This document shows, one piece after another, positions 17,249 to 25,766 of a stretch of DNA of 42,541 bases. The stretch is from PCC-7336 sp039817825 (GTDB lineage: Bacteria; Cyanobacteriota; Cyanobacteriia; Thermostichales; PCC-7336), in contig JBCBVA010000017.1 in assembly GCA_039817825.1 (NCBI GenBank), positions 1-42,541 of the forward strand, in the 5' to 3' direction. Under the pieces are notes generated by a model. The model worked only from the letters and a program-made list of their open reading frames with translations, had not been told where the DNA came from and searched no databases. Numbering within the stretch: the first letter of the stretch is position 1; each line of letters begins with the position of its first letter. The translations under genes were made by a program, and so were the position numbers.

Positions 17249-17806
17249 ACCGGATCTGGGACGGAGCACCTAGCGGAAGCAACCGGGTGATGGCTGATGA
17301 TGGGGATCGGTGGATTGTTGCAAACCTAAAAAAAAAATGAAGGAATATGTCCGCGTTCCCTCAACATCAAACAATAGAGATCCACTGGATAACAGCGCTT
17401 CTGGCCGTCTGCAGCGATCCCCAGCACCGTTTTTCAGTTGGATATATTTCTAATGCACCGATCCCGAGCGGACAGCTGTCTAGCCTAAGGTTGAATGGCT
17501 GCTCTTTTTGAGGTGGGTAGATTAGTGGATCTGTAATCGATGTAGAAAGCAAATCGCTCGTTGCATTGGTATCTGCCGCTACAAAAAAAACAGCTTCGCC
17601 GCCTGTAAAACACTTGCTGCGCATGAGTTGTGGTCTTCATTGCTATTCATATCTTTAGGATTTGTTGCTCGCTTTTCGACAGTCTTTTTGATAAGAAACG
17701 TGAATGGTTTTTGATGCGTATCCCACAATACTAATGCGATCCCTGAGGAGTGTTAGCTTGGCAGCAGCTACGAAATAGAACAGCCGACACACCTGGTTTA
17801 CAGCTC
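17249..17806. other. Intergenic region without a recognised gene
   Basis: This stretch holds no convincing reading frame. It includes a run of ten A at about 17329-17338, a second A-run near 17583, and AT-rich DNA ahead of the DUF1830 gene. An in-frame GTG at 17750, with GAGGA immediately in front of it, could extend the downstream gene by 19 residues, but the spacing is too short for a good ribosome-binding site. Confidence 0.4.
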
Positions 17807-18127
17807 ATGCAACCGATTGATTCTCTGCCATTGGATTACGAAAACCGGCGACTGACCTGCTGCTACGTCAACGCGAGTAGCTCGATTCAAGTTGCACGGA
17901 TTGCCAATGTTGAGAATTGGTATTTTGAACGCGTAGTCTTTCCCGGGCAGCGTCTCATGTTTGAGGCTGTTCCTCAGGCATGCTTAGAGATACACACTGG
18001 AATGATGGCCAGCGCTTTTCTCACCGATACCATTCTGTGCTCATCGCTCGCAGTTGATGATGGCGGGAGCAATGTTGCTCAGCTAGAAAGCAGCAGTGGA
18101 AAGTCTCCCAGTCGTGTTGCTTCGTAG
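17807..18127 (+). CDS. DUF1830 family cyanobacterial protein
   Basis: The 106-residue product contains the conserved DUF1830 block: CCYVNASSSIQVARI, NWYFERVVFPGQRLMFEA, and LEIHTGMMASAFLTDTI. The family is restricted to cyanobacteria and its function is unknown. No signal peptide or membrane segment is seen, so it is presumably cytosolic. The C-terminal 30 residues are Ser-rich and poorly conserved. The ATG at 17807 places the family block at the usual distance from the N-terminus. The GTG at 17750 is an alternative start. A strong hairpin with a T-run follows at 18219, so the gene is probably a single transcription unit or the last of one. Confidence 0.85.
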   Translation: MQPIDSLPLDYENRRLTCCYVNASSSIQVARIANVENWYFERVVFPGQRLMFEAVPQACLEIHTGMMASAFLTDTILCSSLAVDDGGSNVAQLESSSGKSPSRVAS

Positions 18128-18218
18128 CGGCAGGTTCAATCTTGCTGTGTCTACCTAGGTTGGATGTTCGAAACGACTCTGCCTGTCTAACGTTCTAACC
18201 TAGTAATCTTGTATGAGT

Positions 18219-18241
18219 GGCCCCGCTATCGGGGCCTTTTT
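18219..18241 (+). terminator. Rho-independent-type terminator after DUF1830 gene
   Basis: GGCCCCG and CGGGGCC form a perfect 7-bp GC stem around CTAT, followed by five T. It lies 92 bp past the stop codon of the DUF1830 gene on the same strand. Confidence 0.88.
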
Positions 18242-18277
18242 ATATGAAGTGGTTTGCGCTAGTGTTTCGCCAGCATA

Positions 18278-18373
18278 TATAGTGCTTGCTATTTTCAGTT
18301 AGGACAAAGGCTCCTAGGCCTTGTCTGGGGAGAACGTAGCTGAAATGTCCGCAGTGGTATGGCCACTGCTATA
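18278..18373 (+). repeat. Family A dispersed element, copy A2
   Basis: This 96-bp copy has TATA at both ends and is almost identical to copy A5 at 42280 across the middle (AGGACAAAGGCTCCTAG, then TGGGGAGAACGTAGCTGAAA). The right end is the palindrome GCAGTGG-TATGG-CCACTGC. A family B element begins directly after it. Confidence 0.9.
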
Positions 18374-18487
18374 TCTACCAATCCGCGATCGGGTCTGGAG
18401 TCTGGAGACAGCTGAAAGCCTTGATTGGCATGGCGCAATGGTGAGAGAGCTTCTCCATGGCGGATTGCGGATAGCTCTGGTTTTGGG
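18374..18487 (+). repeat. Family B dispersed element, copy B1
   Basis: Internal landmarks shared with B2 and B3 are GGAGTCTGGAG, CAGCT(C/G)AAAGCC, and a right part with CTCCAT-GCGGAT. The outer arms CAATCCGC (near 18379) and GCGGATTG (near 18461) are inverted repeats. It abuts family A copy A2. Together the two elements fill the gap before trmFO; the remaining 120 bp show nothing recognisable. Confidence 0.7.
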
Positions 18488-18607
18488 AGTTGCCGATCGA
18501 TGCTTCCACCGACTTGCTATACGCATTTGTCGCTGGCTACTGCTCTGCACGACCGGTCCGGACAACACCTGGATCGCTTTACCTTCGCTGAGAATTCCTG
18601 GTGCTGA

Positions 18608-19966
18608 CTATTGAGCGATCGCCAAGGCTGCTCCCGCAATGCCGTGCTGACGCTGCCATTCTGCCAACGCTTGTAGAGCGCGATCTCGATACAAGCCATA
18701 CCGCTCCCGTTTGTTTTTCACTTTCTTCCCTGCCAGTTGAGGCAAAATACCGAAGTTGGCTGGCATGGGCTGGAAGTGCTTGGGATCGGCACTGCTAATG
18801 AACTCAAACAGGGCTCCCATCATAGTGACCGGCGGTATGGCGATGGGGTCGAGACCGCGAGCGTATCGAGCTGCATTGGTGCCTGCTAACCAGCCACCAG
18901 ACGCTGCACAGGCATAACCTTCCGTACCCACCAGTTGTCCTGCTCCAAACAGGCTGGGGCGCTGGCGAAACTGGAGGGTGGCATTCAGTAAAAAGGGGGA
19001 GTTGACAAACGTGTTGCGGTGCATGACCCCCATGCGGACAAACTCTGCGGATTCTAATCCAGGAATCAGGCGGAAAACCCGCTGTTGCTCCCCCCACTTC
19101 AAGTTGGTTTGGAACCCTACCATGTTCCACAGTTGGCCGGCTTTATCTTCTTGGCGTAGTTGTACGACGGCATAGGGCCAACGGCCGGTACGGGGATCGT
19201 CTAGCCCCTTAGGTTTTAGAGGGCCATATCGCATGGTGTCTGGGCCGCGACGGGCCATTTCTTCGATCGGTAGACAGCCTTCAAAGAACGTCTTCTTCTC
19301 TTCTGTTTCGAAGTCTTTGAGCGGGGCCTGTTCTGCCTCGATCAGGGCTTGCCAGAACCGGGTGTATTCTTCCTGGTTCATGGGGCAGTTGAGATAGGCT
19401 GCTTCACCTTTGTTGTAGCGAGAGGCCAGAAAGACGATGTCGCGGTTGAGGGAGTCTCCCGTCACGATCGGGCTGGCGGCATCAAAGAAACTGAGATAGT
19501 CCATGCCGGTGAATTGATGCAGTTCTGCGGCGAGGGCTGGACTGGTGAGCGGACCGGTGCAGAGGACGGTGATGCCATCGGGAATGGCGGTCATTTCCTC
19601 GCGGATAACGGTGATGCGAGGGTGTTGCTCCAGGCGCTCGGTGAGCGATCGACTAAAGGTGGCTCGATCGACAGCCAGTGCTCCTCCGGCTGGAACCATG
19701 TGCTCTTTGGCAACATCCATGACGACTGAGCCCAGGCGGCTAGCTTCCTCTTTTAATAGACCTGGAGCGCGATCGCTGGCCAAGGCTCCCAGCGAGTTGC
19801 TGCACACCAATTCGGCAAAGTGAGGGGTGTGGTGAGCGGGAGTATTGCGGACGGGACGCATTTCGTAGAGGTGGACATCTAGCCCCGCTCGCGCAATTTG
19901 CCAAGCAGCTTCCGTACCGGCTAGTCCTGCTCCGATGACGTGAATGGGTTCCAATGCGGGTCTCAC
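18608..19966 (-). CDS. trmFO: Folate/FAD-dependent tRNA (uracil-54-C5)-methyltransferase
   Basis: The 452-residue flavoprotein makes ribothymidine at position 54 of tRNA using methylenetetrahydrofolate and a reduced flavin. The N-terminal FAD-binding fold is clear (HVIGAGLAGTEAAWQIA). Both conserved cysteines of the family are present: Cys55 in ELVCSNSLG, and Cys231 in EGCLPIEEMARRG, the residue equivalent to the catalytic cysteine. RRGPDTMRYGPLKPKGL and GQLVGTEGYACAASGG are further family signatures. The length is typical. Formerly called Gid. A phasin-like gene lies upstream on the same strand, separated by 170 bp that include a heptamer array. Confidence 0.97.
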   Translation of the reverse strand: MRPALEPIHVIGAGLAGTEAAWQIARAGLDVHLYEMRPVRNTPAHHTPHFAELVCSNSLGALASDRAPGLLKEEASRLGSVVMDVAKEHMVPAGGALAVDRATFSRSLTERLEQHPRITVIREEMTAIPDGITVLCTGPLTSPALAAELHQFTGMDYLSFFDAASPIVTGDSLNRDIVFLASRYNKGEAAYLNCPMNQEEYTRFWQALIEAEQAPLKDFETEEKKTFFEGCLPIEEMARRGPDTMRYGPLKPKGLDDPRTGRWPYAVVQLRQEDKAGQLWNMVGFQTNLKWGEQQRVFRLIPGLESAEFVRMGVMHRNTFVNSPFLLNATLQFRQRPSLFGAGQLVGTEGYACAASGGWLAGTNAARYARGLDPIAIPPVTMMGALFEFISSADPKHFQPMPANFGILPQLAGKKVKNKRERYGLYRDRALQALAEWQRQHGIAGAALAIAQ

Positions 19967-20027
19967 TGGGTAAGCGGTGTGCCTGCTTAGACTAGCATTT
20001 GGGGTTGGGGAGGAGGGGCAGGTTGTT

Positions 20028-20083
20028 GGTCACCGGTCACCGGTCACTGGTCATTGGTCACTGGTCATTGGTCATTGGTCACC
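20028..20083. repeat. Heptamer tandem repeat, about eight units
   Basis: Eight units of GGTCACC, GGTCACT or GGTCATT stand head to tail with a constant GGTCA core. Such short tandemly repeated heptamers are known in cyanobacterial intergenic DNA. The array lies between the phasin-like gene and trmFO, both transcribed leftward, so it would be in a shared transcript if one exists. Confidence 0.9.
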
Positions 20084-20135
20084 AGCCATCATTCATTAGT
20101 CACAGATCGCTCGTGCTGTTGGAGGGGCTTGGGGG

Positions 20136-20579
20136 TTACGAGTTGCGTAGGCGATCGAGTTCTGCTTTGAGGGCGTCGATTTCTTGGCGCAATGCGTCTG
20201 AGTTGGCTGGGGGGGACTGGCTGGAGGGGGAGTCTGATGGGGCTTTGGGTGACGGTGCGGTCACGATTTGGGTGGATGCGTCGTCAATTTGAATGGTGCG
20301 GGGCTGGCTGTCGCTCGATGGGCTGTCTGTATCGCTAGTCTCGACTGTGGCGTTGGCGATCGCCGATTCAGCTTGCTTCATTTGTTGTTTGACAAAGGCG
20401 TCTACAAACTCACGGGCATCTTGGGTCGTCATTTCTCCCCGTTCTACCAGCTCGTCAGCTAGTTTTTGGGCTTGTTGGCGCAGCTCTGCCAGCTCCGTTC
20501 CGGCGCGATCGGCCGCGACAGAGGCGACTCCCATGCCTAAATAAAATGCTTTCTGAACAAGCTTCCCCAAACTGGCCAT
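20136..20579 (-). CDS. Phasin-like / granule-associated helical protein
   Basis: The product has 147 residues from the ATG at 20579; a TTG-type start eight codons upstream is also open. The N-terminal half is a long amphipathic helix pair (LGKLVQKAFYLGMGVASVAA, then ELAELRQQAQKLADELVERG). It resembles the phasin/PhaI-type proteins that coat polyhydroxyalkanoate granules and the homologous cyanobacterial proteins annotated as phasin family. A Ser/Pro/Thr-rich linker follows, and a short C-terminal coiled coil (ALRQEIDALKAELDRLRNS) could mediate oligomerisation. No PHA synthase gene lies in this window, so a granule role is only an inference. It precedes trmFO on the same strand. Confidence 0.6.
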   Translation of the reverse strand: MASLGKLVQKAFYLGMGVASVAADRAGTELAELRQQAQKLADELVERGEMTTQDAREFVDAFVKQQMKQAESAIANATVETSDTDSPSSDSQPRTIQIDDASTQIVTAPSPKAPSDSPSSQSPPANSDALRQEIDALKAELDRLRNS

Positions 20580-21357
20580 GGCACAGGTCTCCAGCCTTAG
20601 CAATACTGAGCTCTCTCACTGTAACCTCGGCGAGTAGCTGGCCATGAGGGGATAACCGACAGATCGATGGGGGGATCTCAGCGTCCGGCTGCGACTGCGG
20701 GCCGGGGCGCGGCTCCGATGAGCGTGGTGTCAAAGCACCGAGCCTGATCTTTATCCTTTATCGGCGAGCCCTCATCAGTAGCATGTCCAAACCCATCAAT
20801 CAATGGGAATGGTCAGGGTGAACCATGCCATTCTCAACTCGGTTAATTCTGGGTGTCTGGCGGAATGCATCTATGAGGATGCGGTCGAACGTTCCGCCGT
20901 GAATTGGCGACCTGGGTTGTCGCGCCTGCGCGAAGCATCCCGTAGTGCTGCTGGCTTCCACCTCTGACACGGTTAAGGCGTCCGTGCTGCACGGACCCAG
21001 GTCACTAACAACACTAGCACTATTGGTTGTCTCTCGGCGCATCGAAATTTAAGGTTGTGGGCGGGCAAGAGCATTGTTGCTGCGCCGGGAGAACTGGTAC
21101 TCTCTGCCGAGGTACCCCTGACTGTATGTCCCCCTGACCGTAGGAACCGTTTGATGCTCAATTTTACTGGTCACGACGATGTCTCGAACTGGCTTGCTGG
21201 GGCAGATAATCCTTTTGAAACCATTACCCTGACTGCATTTACAAAACTTCAGGGACAGAGCTAGAGGATTCCTCTATTGTGAAAAAAATGCACGGGCTTG
21301 CTGGGCCGTCGTGTTGACCCATTCATCCCATTACATATCGGATAAGGAAATTGACTT
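20580..21357. other. Long divergent intergenic region upstream of psaE
   Basis: This 778-bp gap separates the leftward phasin-like gene from psaE. Several short frames are open on both strands: minus 20800-21042, plus 21055-21264, and plus from ATG 20809 for 52 codons. They overlap each other, match no family I know and lack ribosome-binding sites, so I call none. The psaE-proximal part holds possible regulatory sites, listed separately. Confidence 0.4.
21236..21276 (+). promoter_or_regulatory. Possible regulatory region of psaE
   Basis: TTTACAAA (21238-21245) matches one half of the HLR1 element, (G/T)TTACA(T/A)(T/A), bound by RpaB upstream of photosystem I genes. A correctly spaced second half is not seen. 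TAGAGGA-T-TCCTCTA (21262-21276) is a 7-bp-arm inverted repeat. The sites lie 80-120 bp before the ATG. The evidence is weak and by inspection only. Confidence 0.25.
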
Positions 21358-21543
21358 ATGGTTGCACGTAAAGATAAAGTGCGCATCCTCCGGAAAGAGT
21401 CCTACTGGTTTCAGGACGTAGGCACGGTTACCTCTATCGACAAATCTGGCATCAAGTATCCCGTCATTGTTCGCTTCGAGAAAGTTAACTACGCCGGTAT
21501 CAACACCAACAACTTTGCTGAGAGTGAAGTTGAAGTCATCTAG
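21358..21543 (+). CDS. psaE: Photosystem I reaction centre subunit IV (PsaE)
   Basis: The 61-residue protein is PsaE, the small SH3-like subunit on the cytoplasmic face of photosystem I that helps dock ferredoxin and flavodoxin. VARKDKVRILRKESYWFQD, VGTVTSIDKSGIKYPVIVRF, and VNYAGINTNNFAESEV are characteristic. The length is within the usual 60-75 residue range. The ATG is preceded by GGATAAGG-AAATTGACTT, giving a plausible ribosome-binding site. The gene is monocistronic: 250 bp to cimA, with a hairpin terminator between. Confidence 0.98.
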   Translation: MVARKDKVRILRKESYWFQDVGTVTSIDKSGIKYPVIVRFEKVNYAGINTNNFAESEVEVI

Positions 21544-21588
21544 TCACCGACCGGGCTGCTAAGCCGGTTTGATGCTTGAACGATCGGT

Positions 21589-21626
21589 CATCGCCCCGAG
21601 TATTTTCTGGGGGCGATGTTGCTTTT
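21589..21626 (+). terminator. Terminator hairpin after psaE
   Basis: CATCGCCCC and GGGGCGATG form a perfect 9-bp stem with a loop of about 12 bases, followed by TTGCTTTTAT. It begins 46 bp past the psaE stop. A weaker imperfect hairpin (ACCGGGCT/AGCCGGT) precedes it at about 21548-21569. Confidence 0.8.
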
Positions 21627-21800
21627 ATCGGGACTTGGGAGCGGCGCATGTTTGAGGCCACGTTCGGGCTTGGGGTTGAGCTCGAGCGAGGCGAGGTGTG
21701 GAAATGTAAGGAACCTCAACGTTGTGCGATCGCCTTGTTCTAATTTGGGTCGTGACTTGTAAAGCCGCCTATCGTATACGGAGTCGATACGCACGAATCA

Positions 21801-23639
21801 TTGCCTGTAATGCCAGAGCCTAGCGCTTCTCAGCCTGTCGTTCCCGAGTCTGCAGATGGCCAACCTGCAATCCCTACGCTTCAGGACACGACTCTTCAAG
21901 TCGTAGGGCCAATCGCCGAGAAGCCCGCGATCGCCATTTACGACACAACTTTGAGGGATGGTGCTCAACAGGACGGATTATCCCTATCCGTGCAGGATAA
22001 AGTGCGGATTGCCCGACAGCTTGACCGGTTAGGCGTCCCCTTCATCGAAGGGGGATGGCCCGGAGCCAATCCCAAAGATGTCCAGTTTTTCTGGCAACTG
22101 AAAGAAGTGCCTCTCGAACAAGCCGAGATCGTTGCGTTTTGCTCCACCCGCCGTCCGGGTCGTGCGGCTGCAGACGAACCGATGTATCAGCCGATTTTGG
22201 CTGCCGGTACTCGTTACGTCACTCTGTTCGGCAAATCGTGGGATCTGCACGTTACGGATAGTTTGCGGACGACCCTGGCTGAAAATCTAGAGATGATTCG
22301 GGACAGTATTCGCTACCTGCGATCGCACCAGCGGCGCATCATTTATGACGCCGAACATTGGTTTGATGCCTACCAGCGCAACCCAGATTATGCCCTAGAC
22401 ACTTTGCAAGCTGCAGCGCAAGCCGGAGCGGAATGGCTGGTGCTGTGCGACACCAATGGTGGAACGCTCCCCCACAATATCCATCGCATTACTGCCGAGG
22501 TGGCGCGAGAACTCCATCATTTCGGGGGAGCTCAATTGGGGATCCACACCCATAACGATTCCGATACGGCAGTGGCCAATGCGATCGCCTCCATTCGGGC
22601 TGGAGCCAGCATGGTGCAGGGGACCGTCAATGGCTACGGAGAACGCTGCGGGAATGCCAATCTGTGCAGCCTGATTCCCAATCTTCAGCTCAAGCTGAAC
22701 TACGACTGCATTCCTGCGGACAATCTTCTGTTGTTGGCCGAAACATCGCGAGCGATTAGCGAAATTGCCAACCAAGCTCCAGTCGATCGAGCGCCGTTTG
22801 TAGGACGATCAGCGTTTGCCCACAAGGGTGGGATTCACGTTAGCGCTGTGCGCAGCAACCCCACGACGTACGAGCACATTCAGCCGGAACAGGTGGGGAA
22901 TAACCGCCGGATTGTGATTTCCGAGCAGGCAGGGCTCAGCAATGTGCTCGCCAAGGTGCAGCGGTTTGGTATTCAGCTCCAGAAAACCGATCCGGTGGTG
23001 CGTTCGATTTTGGAACAGCTCAAGCAGTTGGAATTCGAAGGCTATCAGTTTGAGGGGGCAGAGGCTAGCTTTGAGTTATTGGTGCGATCGCACATGTGGC
23101 AACGCCCTCAATTTTTCGAGCTACTGGATTTTCACGTTCACCTGTCTCCTCAACGACAAACAGGACTGTCCGTACCGACTCCCACGACTCCCCACCCATT
23201 TGAGTCTGCGATTGACTCAGTTGCTATGGTCAACTCAGTTGCCACGGTCAAAGTATCTGTGGGGGGACAGAAACGGATTACTGCATCTGAAGGCAACGGA
23301 CCTGTGGCCGCTCTCGACGGCGCTTTACGGCAAGCATTGCAAGAGTTTTATCCCCAAATCGAGCAGTTCAATTTAGCGGACTATAAAGTGCGCATTTTAG
23401 ATAGCAGCAATGGCACGTCAGCTCGCACCAGAGTGCTGATTGAGTTCGGTCACGCTGATGGTATCCTGCCCAAGACAGGAGAGCAGCGCTGGGCCACCGT
23501 GGGGGTTTCGAGCAACATTATTGAGGCCTCATATCGAGCACTCGCAGACGGTTACGAATACGGATTGCTCAAGACAATTGAGGTGTCGGACGGCCATTCC
23601 ACCTGCAATATTCCGCTGTCGTCATTTTCGTCTAGGTAG
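21801..23639 (+). CDS. cimA: (R)-citramalate synthase
   Basis: The 612-residue protein condenses pyruvate and acetyl-CoA to citramalate, the threonine-independent entry into isoleucine synthesis. The HMGL/LeuA-type TIM barrel starts near residue 45 with IYDTTLRDGAQQDGLSLS. It continues through the metal-binding IHTHNDSDTAVAN and the NGYGERCGNANL loop typical of the citramalate synthase branch. The C-terminal LeuA-type regulatory dimer domain (about 450-605) is present, so isoleucine feedback is likely. The protein is longer than many homologues: a 40-residue Pro/Ser/Gln-rich N-terminal extension precedes the barrel, and the real start could be downstream. The gene stands alone between psaE and murA. 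Confidence 0.94.
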   Translation: MPVMPEPSASQPVVPESADGQPAIPTLQDTTLQVVGPIAEKPAIAIYDTTLRDGAQQDGLSLSVQDKVRIARQLDRLGVPFIEGGWPGANPKDVQFFWQLKEVPLEQAEIVAFCSTRRPGRAAADEPMYQPILAAGTRYVTLFGKSWDLHVTDSLRTTLAENLEMIRDSIRYLRSHQRRIIYDAEHWFDAYQRNPDYALDTLQAAAQAGAEWLVLCDTNGGTLPHNIHRITAEVARELHHFGGAQLGIHTHNDSDTAVANAIASIRAGASMVQGTVNGYGERCGNANLCSLIPNLQLKLNYDCIPADNLLLLAETSRAISEIANQAPVDRAPFVGRSAFAHKGGIHVSAVRSNPTTYEHIQPEQVGNNRRIVISEQAGLSNVLAKVQRFGIQLQKTDPVVRSILEQLKQLEFEGYQFEGAEASFELLVRSHMWQRPQFFELLDFHVHLSPQRQTGLSVPTPTTPHPFESAIDSVAMVNSVATVKVSVGGQKRITASEGNGPVAALDGALRQALQEFYPQIEQFNLADYKVRILDSSNGTSARTRVLIEFGHADGILPKTGEQRWATVGVSSNIIEASYRALADGYEYGLLKTIEVSDGHSTCNIPLSSFSSR

Positions 23640-24205
23640 AGACAGTATTGGGTTGAAATGTTTGTCTGATATTGCTCAGAATCGCGATTGATGGAAAAGC
23701 GCCGGCATGTTGAGTTGACGCTGGCTTTTCTCGAGGTTTGGTACGGAGAGGATTTTTCTGAACTGTTCAATTTGAGTGAAATCGTTCTCACCCCACCTCC
23801 TCTTCCACATTGGGAAGGGGCGCTTCTGTATTGGCCTTTCTCAACCTCAATGCTGACTGAGTTCGAGCGCCCTCATCTCCAGCCCTGCTACCACTGTGGG
23901 AGAAGAGAGCAAGAGAGGTTAAACCCTAATCCTGTCGTTGTGCTATCGGGCAACTATCCCATTCAAATAGCCCTACCAATCTGACGTCTATGCTGAGGCG
24001 AATCGTTGTCGAACTGACATGGTTTACGACAGCGGCTTCAAGACCGGCGAGGCCGAAATCGTATGAGAATAAGGCGATCGTTTACTGTATGCAGATCGAG
24101 GTCTAAACCGGCAGCACTTCAACGTGAGTTGTCGCTGAGATTGGGCTGACTAAACGTTAGAAAATCACGAAAACCTCAACTACGAACAAGCGAAATGGTA
24201 CGGCA
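23640..24205. other. Intergenic region with REP-like repeats
   Basis: No gene is called in this 566-bp gap. An open frame starting near 23690 (MEKRRHVELTLAFLEVWYG...) looks protein-like for about 30 codons, then runs into repeat DNA, so it may be a decayed fragment. Two GC-rich REP-like segments are listed separately. Confidence 0.4.
23787..23938. repeat. REP-like palindromic repeats (family C), two partial copies
   Basis: TCACCCCACCTCCTCTTCC with TTGGGAAGGGGC (23789-23825) and, inverted, GTGGGAGAAGAGAGCAAGAG followed by GTTAAACCCTAATCC (23888-23933) resemble the common cyanobacterial CTCACCCC...CTCTCCCAC interspersed repeat. Related copies occur near 38062 and 39405. Confidence 0.55.
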
Positions 24206-25669
24206 ATGGTTAATATAGGCCGTGTGTGGTGTGTGATAGGCGGTGAATCATTGAGTCAAGTTAGTCCTTCTTCCGAGCGAAACTCAGCGCATCTTTCGCC
24301 CAATATTCTTTCTCATAACCCTCCAACTCCTAACTCTGCAAACAGCGTGTCTTCCGAGGCAATTCCACAGCCGGTTTTGTACATTGAAGGGGGGCGGAAG
24401 CTGTCCGGTCACGTTGAGGTTAGTGGTGCAAAAAATTCTGCCCTGGCCCTGATGGCTGGGGCTTTGCTTTCTCCAGAACCTTGTCGGTTATATAACGTTC
24501 CTCGTCTGGTGGATATTCAGCGGATGGGGGAGATTTTGATGGCGATGGGAGTCAAGGTCTCCCATACCGACCACGTGCTCGATATTGATGCTTCTGTTCT
24601 CAGCACCTGTCAGGCACCGTACGAGTTGGTAAGCCAGTTGCGGGCCAGCTTTTTTGCTATTGGCTCCATGTTAGTTCGGCGGGGCGTGGCCCAAATTCCC
24701 CTGCCAGGTGGGTGTGCGATCGGTACTCGCCCGGTGGATTTGCACGTGCGAGGACTGCAGCAATTGGGGGCTACCGTCCAGATTGATGGCGGGATGGTCG
24801 ATGCTCGGGCCAACAAGCTGGTTGGGGCGCGTATCCATTTGGACTACCCCAGCGTAGGGGCCACGGAAACGCTGATGATGGCGGCTGTGGGTGCGGAGGG
24901 AGAAACCATTCTCGAAAATGCCGCGCAAGAACCGGAAGTTGAGGATTTGGCTAATTTCTTACGGGCAATGGGGGCCAATATTCGCGGAGCGGGAACCAAT
25001 GCCATCACGATTGTTGGCCCCACACCGCTGCACGGCACTGATTATGCGGTGATGCCCGATCGCATTGAAGCCGGTACATTGTTGGTGGCAGCGGCAGCTA
25101 CTGGCTCGACCATTACCATTGGCCCAGTGGTTCCCGAACACCTGTCTGCGACCACTGCCAAGCTTGAAGAGATGGGTTTACGCATCCAAGAAGTGAGCGG
25201 CGATCGTCTCCAGATTTCTCCCGGTCAGTATCGCCGTGCTGTAGATGTCGAGACCCTGCCCTATCCGGGATTTCCCACCGATATGCAAGCGCAAATGATG
25301 GTGCTGGCAGCCCTAAGTGAAGGGGACTGCGCCATCTCGGAAACGGTATTTGAAAATCGTCTCAATCACGTGCCGGAACTGAATCGGATGGGGGCCGATA
25401 TTCGCATCCGCAAGGGGGTGGCGATCGTTCGGGGTGTTCCCCTTCTCTCGGGGGCTCCGGTGGCTTCGACAGACTTGCGGGCGGCGGCGGCACTCGTGAT
25501 TGCGGGTTTGGCTGGTCAGGGGGTGACAGCCGTGCAGAATCTCAAGCACCTCGATCGCGGTTACGAGGACTTAGAAGGCAAGCTACGTAAATTGGGGGCG
25601 CGGTTAGAGCGATCGACCCATGGTTGCCCGTTTGATGGCAGCGTTGCCGAGTCCATTCCCGCACATTGA
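24206..25669 (+). CDS. murA: UDP-N-acetylglucosamine 1-carboxyvinyltransferase
   Basis: The 487-residue protein transfers enolpyruvate from PEP to UDP-GlcNAc, the first committed step of peptidoglycan synthesis in the cytosol. The conserved GAKNSAL loop carries Lys76. The active-site cysteine is Cys170 in PLPGGCAIGTRPVDLH, the residue that is alkylated by fosfomycin in sensitive enzymes. The second half contains PDRIEAGT and the characteristic YPGFPTDMQAQ. The first 55 residues are a polar Ser/Pro/Asn-rich extension absent from most homologues. A TTG near 24250 or another internal start is possible. The gene converges with the SRPBCC/surE pair. Confidence 0.97.
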   Translation: MVNIGRVWCVIGGESLSQVSPSSERNSAHLSPNILSHNPPTPNSANSVSSEAIPQPVLYIEGGRKLSGHVEVSGAKNSALALMAGALLSPEPCRLYNVPRLVDIQRMGEILMAMGVKVSHTDHVLDIDASVLSTCQAPYELVSQLRASFFAIGSMLVRRGVAQIPLPGGCAIGTRPVDLHVRGLQQLGATVQIDGGMVDARANKLVGARIHLDYPSVGATETLMMAAVGAEGETILENAAQEPEVEDLANFLRAMGANIRGAGTNAITIVGPTPLHGTDYAVMPDRIEAGTLLVAAAATGSTITIGPVVPEHLSATTAKLEEMGLRIQEVSGDRLQISPGQYRRAVDVETLPYPGFPTDMQAQMMVLAALSEGDCAISETVFENRLNHVPELNRMGADIRIRKGVAIVRGVPLLSGAPVASTDLRAAAALVIAGLAGQGVTAVQNLKHLDRGYEDLEGKLRKLGARLERSTHGCPFDGSVAESIPAH

Positions 25670-25766
25670 TGGTGGCTTGGCCTGACGTTTGAAGTCGTCT
25701 GACTGGTTCGAAATCCCCTTTCACCGATTAGGCGATGTCTGGCCGTTGGGTCTGCATTCTGTTGCC

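Noticed and set aside
20800..21264. Several overlapping 50-80 codon frames on both strands upstream of psaE
   Set aside because: They compete with each other, lack ribosome-binding sites and match nothing I know; the region is better explained as regulatory or decayed DNA.
23690..23984. Frame beginning MEKRRHVELTLAFLEVWYG
   Set aside because: The first 30 codons look proteinlike, but the rest runs through REP-like repeats, so it is at best a remnant.
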